From Anaerolineales bacterium (GTDB lineage: Bacteria > Chloroflexota > Anaerolineae > 4572-78 > J111), in assembly GCA_020634855.1 (NCBI GenBank), contig JACKAU010000022.1, positions 55,109-119,108 of the forward strand: a DNA stretch of 64,000 bases. The letters run 5' to 3'. This document shows positions 60,062 to 64,000 of this stretch, one piece after another. The first letter of the stretch is position 1. Every line of letters begins with the position of its first letter. The translations under genes were made by a program, and so were the position numbers. The notes below the pieces were generated by a model that was given only the letters and a program-made list of their open reading frames with translations, was not told the DNA's origin and did not search any database.

Positions 60062-60162
60062 AATCTCTCCTAAAGATTGCAGACAACTTCATTAATAATG
60101 TGAGTAACTTTTCTTCAATAGGCTAAGGCTGAAAAACAGCAACGACCGTAAAAATCGTATTT

Positions 60163-60225
60163 CACCCTCACCCCCAACCCCTCTCCCTGAGGGAGAGGGG
60201 AGTCGCGTTAGCGACGGGGTGAGGG
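60163..60225. repeat. CCCTCACCC/GGGTGAGGG REP-like repeat
   Basis: CACCCTCACCCCCAACCCCT on the left pairs with GACGGGGTGAGGG on the right, with an internal hairpin CTCTCCCTGAGGGAGAG. A widespread class of intergenic bacterial palindromes. Confidence 0.85.
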
Positions 60226-60249
60226 CTTATTTACAAAAGAGGTCCAATA

Positions 60250-60993
60250 ATGACCGATCCACTAGACATCTTAGCCTTTGCAGCCCATCCCGACGATGCC
60301 GAGATCGGGTGCGGGGGCAGCTTGCTCCTGGCCACGGATCAAGGCCGGCGGGTGGCGGTGGCTGATATGAGCGCTGGCGAAATGTCGACCAGGGGCAACG
60401 TTACCCTACGCAGGCAAGAAACCGAAGCCGCTTCAAAGCTGCTCGGCTTATCGGCCCGATTGTCGCTGGGGCTGCCTGACGGCTACATCGGCGCCGATCC
60501 GGCCCACCGTCTCCCGATCATTGATATCATTCGAGCGACGAGGCCGCGCATCGTCTTGGCCCCTTTCTGGGAAGATCGCCATCCCGATCACGCGGCTGCC
60601 GGTAAGCTGGTTCGTGAGGCATGTTTTTTCGCCGGGGTTGGGAAGATAGGCTCCGGGCGGCCCCACCGGCCGGAGAGCGTCTATTACTACATGCTGCATC
60701 ACCCGTTTCAGCCCACGTTTGTGATCGATATTACAACGGTTTGGGAGCGCAAACAGGCGGCGATTGCCGCTTACGCCAGCCAATTTCAGGCCGTCGATGA
60801 CGGGCCGCAGACGGCCATCAACCAAACTAGCTTTAGCCGCTTCCTCGAAGCCCGGTCAATTTACTTTGGGGCCATGGTTGGCGCGGCCCACGGCGAGGCT
60901 TTTTACAGCCCCGGACCGATAGCCCTGAACCTTTTTCCCGAGCCGGTTAACGCCCCACCGGGAAAGTTACCGGCGTATGGCGTCTGGCGCTAA
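60250..60993 (+). CDS. bshB1: LmbE/PIG-L deacetylase, BshB1-type
   Basis: 247 residues. The Zn site is AAHPDDAEIGCGG plus HPDHAAAG in DRHPDHA; MSAGEMSTRGN and GLPDGYI are typical of bacillithiol-biosynthesis BshB1, which deacetylates GlcNAc-malate. The C-terminal SRFLEARSIYFGAMVGAAHGEAFYSPGPI also fits BshB1. A related mycothiol-type deacetylase is the alternative. Bacillithiol implies a low-GC-like thiol system in this lineage. Start ATG has AGAGG. Confidence 0.87.
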   Translation: MTDPLDILAFAAHPDDAEIGCGGSLLLATDQGRRVAVADMSAGEMSTRGNVTLRRQETEAASKLLGLSARLSLGLPDGYIGADPAHRLPIIDIIRATRPRIVLAPFWEDRHPDHAAAGKLVREACFFAGVGKIGSGRPHRPESVYYYMLHHPFQPTFVIDITTVWERKQAAIAAYASQFQAVDDGPQTAINQTSFSRFLEARSIYFGAMVGAAHGEAFYSPGPIALNLFPEPVNAPPGKLPAYGVWR

Positions 60994-61088
60994 ATTGCTG
61001 TCCCCTCCCTCAATTTGACCTCAAACTGCGATAACCTATAATTCGTCGTGAACCTTAAGTAAAGGTGAGCCAAAGAGGGGAATATCGT

Positions 61089-61997
61089 ATGTCAGCCAGT
61101 TTTCTGGTTACTGTCTTTCTACCGACAGTGGTCATGTTGGGCATGTTGGGGTTGGGAATAAGTTTGACCATCGAGGATTTTAAGCAAATCTTCGTCCGCC
61201 CCAAAGCGGTTTTAGTGGGTTTGTTGAACCAACTACTGTTTGTGCCCTTAACGGGGCTGTTGCTGGCGCTGCTGCTACCCTTGAGTCCGGAACTGGCCGC
61301 CGGCCTCATCATCATTGCAGCGGCTCCCGGCGGCGTGGCTTCTAATGTAACGACGTTCCTCCTTGAAGGCGATAGCGCCTTATCCATCTCTTTGACCACC
61401 CTGTCCAACCTATTAGCTTTCATCACCCTGCCGCTGTGGACGGGTTTAAGCCTCTATTTATTTATGGACGCCAACAAGTCAGTCTCCGTCTCGCTGGTTC
61501 AGATCATCATCCAAGTCGTGGTCTTAACGCTCATCCCGATTGGCCTGGGGTTGTGGCTCAGGGCGAGGTGGCCTGACCTTGGCCCCAAATTGAAGCGCCC
61601 GCTGCGCCTGGGGTTGGCCCTGCTGGTCCTGGTGGCTATCATCGGCTCGCTGGTGAGCGAAAGCGAAAATCTACTTTACTACTTGGCCCAGGCTGGGATC
61701 GCCGCCGTAATGCTCTGCGTTACGACCATTTTGCTCGGTTTTGTGAGCACCTGGCTGTTCAAATTGGATCTACGGACTCGAATAACCATTGCCAATGAAG
61801 CCGGCATTCAAAACGTGCCTCTGGCCCTGACCGTTACCGCCTCGATTTTGGGCAACCGGCTGATCGCTATTACTCCGGCGGCTTATGGTCTGGTCCAGAT
61901 ATTTTTGTTGTCTATGGTTTTAGGGTTAGCCTTTGGCCCATGGTCAGCCAAGCTGTTGCCCAAACCGCCGGTTGGGCGGGAAATCGTACAACCGTAG
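61089..61997 (+). CDS. Bile acid:sodium symporter-family membrane protein
   Basis: 302 residues from ATG 61089, with GAGGGG 9 bp upstream; a GTG at 61065 is less likely. About nine or ten hydrophobic helices. The LGLGISLTIEDFK block and AAAPGGVASNVTTFLLEGDSALSISLTTLSN, NEAGIQNVPLALTV patterns match the SBF/BASS family (sodium-coupled uptake of organic acids). Substrate unknown. Confidence 0.88.
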   Translation: MSASFLVTVFLPTVVMLGMLGLGISLTIEDFKQIFVRPKAVLVGLLNQLLFVPLTGLLLALLLPLSPELAAGLIIIAAAPGGVASNVTTFLLEGDSALSISLTTLSNLLAFITLPLWTGLSLYLFMDANKSVSVSLVQIIIQVVVLTLIPIGLGLWLRARWPDLGPKLKRPLRLGLALLVLVAIIGSLVSESENLLYYLAQAGIAAVMLCVTTILLGFVSTWLFKLDLRTRITIANEAGIQNVPLALTVTASILGNRLIAITPAAYGLVQIFLLSMVLGLAFGPWSAKLLPKPPVGREIVQP

Positions 61998-62188
61998 CGG
62001 TTAACCGGTCAGCGACAATCAGCGCCTCAGCGATTGTTCCCCAAACCGTTATCGACCACGCGTCCATCTCGTAGTTTGACGATCCGCCGGGCAGGGGCAA
62101 CATCCCCTTAATCCCTACTTCCTACTCCCCGGTTGGGACAGCCATACTAAAAACAGAATGAGACCAGAACTTTTCGGTGCGGCGATCG

Positions 62189-62259
62189 GGAGGAGCGAGG
62201 CAACTCGGATTGAGGCTACTTTGGCCAACCCCCGTCTCGCCGAGTTGCCTCGCCCCTCC
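62189..62259. repeat. 20-bp-arm inverted repeat at the end of an AMP-ligase ORF
   Basis: GGAGGAGCGAGGCAACTCGG (62189-62208) faces CCGAGTTGCCTCGCCCCTCC (62240-62259), one mismatch. It lies 3 bp beyond the stop of the truncated ligase ORF. The upstream plus-strand gap 61998-62188 also has a stretch like 'CCTACTTCCTACTCCCC' seen near 45830. Confidence 0.83.
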
Positions 62260-62262
62260 TCT

Positions 62263-63192
62263 TTACCTTAGGAAAGTCATCATTTCAACTAACTTTACCC
62301 GCCCCAGTTCATCCTGCCAACTCGATTTGAGCGCGGACGGCAGCGGGGCTTGGCTTGAGAGCGCCACCCGTAATTGGGCCGGGGAATGACCTTTGGCCCG
62401 CGATACATCCACAACATGCTGGATGTGGGTGGGCGTCGCTACCAAGACGGTCACACCAAGGGCCTCTAAGGCTTGCCAACCGCTATCCGGCTGCCAGCGG
62501 CCCATCACTCCGACCGTGGCCCCGCAGGACAAACCGGGCAGCAGATTGGCCACCAGATGGTAGGCGTGGCTGAGCGGCGTCGGCCCCAGAGTCACGTCGG
62601 TGCGGTCCAGTTGTAGTTGTTGGGCCAGATTTTCAGCCGCGGACAGGGCCGCGGCCTGGGTTAAGGTTGACTTGTCCGGGGAGGCAGTCGAGGCCGGTTC
62701 GTACCAGAGATAGGCCGGGTCGCTGCTTCGAGTGGGATCAGGGGGCGGGGCGGGCGCGTCGGCCAGTAATTTTCCCCAATCCAGCGCGCCCGGCTGCGCC
62801 CCATCCATACAGATATAATGCTCGACCGTCGGCATCAGCGGCCGGCAGCGATGGATGGCCTCATATTTATCGTGGGTATAAATGAGCACTTTGGGGCTGG
62901 CGTCATTGATATAATGATCCAAGGCATCGGCCCATTGCAAATCCACCGGGGCGGCGACGGCCCCCAGCCGCCAGGCTCCAAACATGGCCATGAGGTAATC
63001 CATGCCGTTATGAGCCAAGATGCCGACTCGATCACCGTGACCCACCCCCAACGCGGCCAAGGCCCCGGCCACACGCTCCATCTCGGCGACCGCCTGGCGG
63101 TAGGTCAACTTGCGATCACGGTCAATCCAATGCAGCGCCACCGCGTCGGGTGTCTGCGCCGCGCCGTTGTATAACAAATCTTGACAAATCAT
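62263..63192 (-). CDS. AMP-binding-like protein, N-terminal domain only, degenerate P-loop
   Basis: 309 residues; ANL ligases need about 510. The start is good (AAGGAG before ATG 63192). The N-terminal part is clearly ligase-like: YRQAVAEMERVAGALAALGVGHGDRVGILAHNGMDYLMAMFGAWRLGAVAAPVD, LGPTPLSHAYHLVANLLPGL, VTVLVATPTHIQHVVDVSRAKG. The expected SGTTGxPKG is replaced by PASTASPDKSTLTQ and the protein ends at LVEMMTFLR, before the ATP/hinge motifs. Catalysis is unlikely. An inverted repeat follows the stop, so it may be truncated or have a recruited role. Confidence 0.75.
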   Translation of the reverse strand: MICQDLLYNGAAQTPDAVALHWIDRDRKLTYRQAVAEMERVAGALAALGVGHGDRVGILAHNGMDYLMAMFGAWRLGAVAAPVDLQWADALDHYINDASPKVLIYTHDKYEAIHRCRPLMPTVEHYICMDGAQPGALDWGKLLADAPAPPPDPTRSSDPAYLWYEPASTASPDKSTLTQAAALSAAENLAQQLQLDRTDVTLGPTPLSHAYHLVANLLPGLSCGATVGVMGRWQPDSGWQALEALGVTVLVATPTHIQHVVDVSRAKGHSPAQLRVALSSQAPLPSALKSSWQDELGRVKLVEMMTFLR

Positions 63193-63384
63193 TTTGTTGT
63201 CTCCTTAAATAACCCAAGCAGGAAGCCCAAGGGCGCGAGGCTAAAGCCATCGCGCAAAAAGAGCGAAGGACGCTGAAGCGCCCTCAGATGGCGAAGTCCT
63301 AGCCCGAAAGGGCTTCGCTCTCTTAGCACGGGTCTTTAGGCCCGTGCTGCGGGGGACGGCAAGGTTGTCCCCCTTTGACGCGCC
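63193..63384. other. Intergenic region with hairpins
   Basis: 192 bp between two ligase-like ORFs. Visible stems are AGTCCTAGCCCGAAAGGGCT..., GCACGGGTCTTTAGGCCCGTGC (63337-63350 area) and GGGGACGGCAAGGTTGTCCCC. This looks like a structured spacer or REP-type repeat; no gene. Confidence 0.6.
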
Positions 63385-64000
63385 TTACACTTGCTGCGAC
63401 AAAGTTAGCCGGTCGGCCTTGCCGCTGAAGGTACGCGGCATCTTGTCTAAAATGATGGTCTTTTGCGGCAGCAAGCCGGCCGGCACTCGGGCGGCGACAA
63501 ACTGCTGTAACTGTTCAGCCGGCGTTGTTTGCCCGGCTTTAAGCTCGACAAAGCCGCCGACGACGCCATTGGATCCGGCTACGGCCACGGCGTGTTGAAC
63601 CGCTTCATGTTCGTAGTAGGTATCCTCTACCTCCCGCAGGAAGCCGCCGCGTTGGCGAGCAGTGTCGGCTTCGCTCACCCGGCCAACGACTTTAATATAG
63701 CCATCTTCATTAGAGATGCCCAAGTCGCCGGTGTGGAGAACGCCGCCGCGCTTGCTGGCAGCGGTTTGCTCCGGCTTGTTGCGGTATTCGTCAAAAAAGC
63801 CGTGGGTGACCAGCACCTCGCCGATCTCGCCGGCCGGCAACTCTTGGCCATCCGCATCACCGATATAGGCCAGCCGGTCGGCGAGGGGACGACCGGCAAA
63901 GCCGACGGCCAAGGTTTGGGGGTCGTCGTGCGGCGCGCCCATCACCATGAAGCCGCCTAACTCACTCTGGCCGTAGCTTTCCAGTAACGAAATCCCCAGC
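63385..64000 (-). CDS. AMP-binding-like protein, C-terminal part (gene continues past window)
   Basis: The frame is open to the window end and reads, from the edge, ISLLESYGQSELGGFMVMG, then GRPLADRLAYIGDADGQELPAGEIGEVLVTHG (A6-A7-like), HTGDLGISNEDGYIKVVGRVSEAD (A7-A8-like), and PRTFSGKADRLTL with the A10 Lys at the end. The DRKKDMIISGG segment is replaced by GRVSEADTARQRGG, so the A8 motif is degenerate. The start lies outside, so total length is unknown. On the minus strand it precedes the N-half ORF at 62263, and the two together cover one ligase in swapped order. Confidence 0.75.
   Translation of the reverse strand, partial: LGISLLESYGQSELGGFMVMGAPHDDPQTLAVGFAGRPLADRLAYIGDADGQELPAGEIGEVLVTHGFFDEYRNKPEQTAASKRGGVLHTGDLGISNEDGYIKVVGRVSEADTARQRGGFLREVEDTYYEHEAVQHAVAVAGSNGVVGGFVELKAGQTTPAEQLQQFVAARVPAGLLPQKTIILDKMPRTFSGKADRLTLSQQV

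Overview
The window looks like a chromosomal segment of a Chloroflexota bacterium, possibly Anaerolineae-like. This is inferred from gene content: GH57 proteins around a glycogen synthase, a class III-type polyhydroxyalkanoate (PHA) cluster, a BTAD/TPR giant regulator, a DUF4469 remnant, BshB1, and many short palindromic intergenic repeats. No rRNA, tRNA or marker gene confirms it. Most genes have clear AGGAG-type ribosome sites.

Layout. (1) 1-5.2 kb: a GH57 / glycogen synthase / GH57 block, then an alpha/beta hydrolase. (2) 5.3-14.2 kb: lipid and PHA metabolism, with two acyl-CoA ligases, two hydrolases, a PhaE-like subunit, PhaC, a CBS-pair protein and a phasin-like protein. (3) 14.4-18.3 kb: an AI-2E-family membrane protein and PEP carboxylase. 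(4) 18.3-24.6 kb: a graveyard of nested, mostly broken insertion sequences. An IS630-like element cut the 3' end of an IS701-like element, an ISAs1-like element with a 10-bp target duplication cut its 5' end, and an IS3-like element sits inside an IS5-like one. Remnants of an ABM-domain gene and a DUF4469 gene lie at the edges. (5) 24.6-31.9 kb: an AT-richer operon with a TIR-domain NTPase (frameshifted), a STAND NTPase with TPRs, a radical SAM/SPASM maturase and a small coiled-coil protein. The first three overlap or are coupled. It resembles the actinobacterial FxSxx (FxsT/FxsB) arrangement and NTP-dependent conflict systems, and is the strongest candidate for an undescribed system. (6) 31.9-48.3 kb: mainly minus-strand metabolic and stress genes: cupin, SDR, mercuric-reductase-like flavoprotein, secreted Cys protein inside an inverted-repeat-bounded segment, GMC oxidoreductase, DUF1622, cyclase, GH63-like hydrolase, DUF1003, DoxX. 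A plus-strand BTAD regulator and a HAD hydrolase are interspersed. (7) 48.6-51.5 kb: an intact-looking IS701-like element that broke the start of a small gene, then a B12-type radical SAM gene. (8) 51.6-64 kb: a two-component system with a clear promoter, a P450-reductase fusion, an M20 amidohydrolase, an SDR, BshB1, a bile-acid-symporter-family protein, and two degenerate AMP-ligase ORFs in C-half/N-half order.

Non-coding signals that stand out: two arrays with an 11-bp period typical of OmpR/PhoB-type operators (before the AI-2E gene and before doxX), three palindromes at exact 22-bp spacing, paired cloverleaf-like repeats around phaE/phaC, a 34-bp perfect palindrome, and 40-bp perfect direct repeats flanking the DUF1003 gene.
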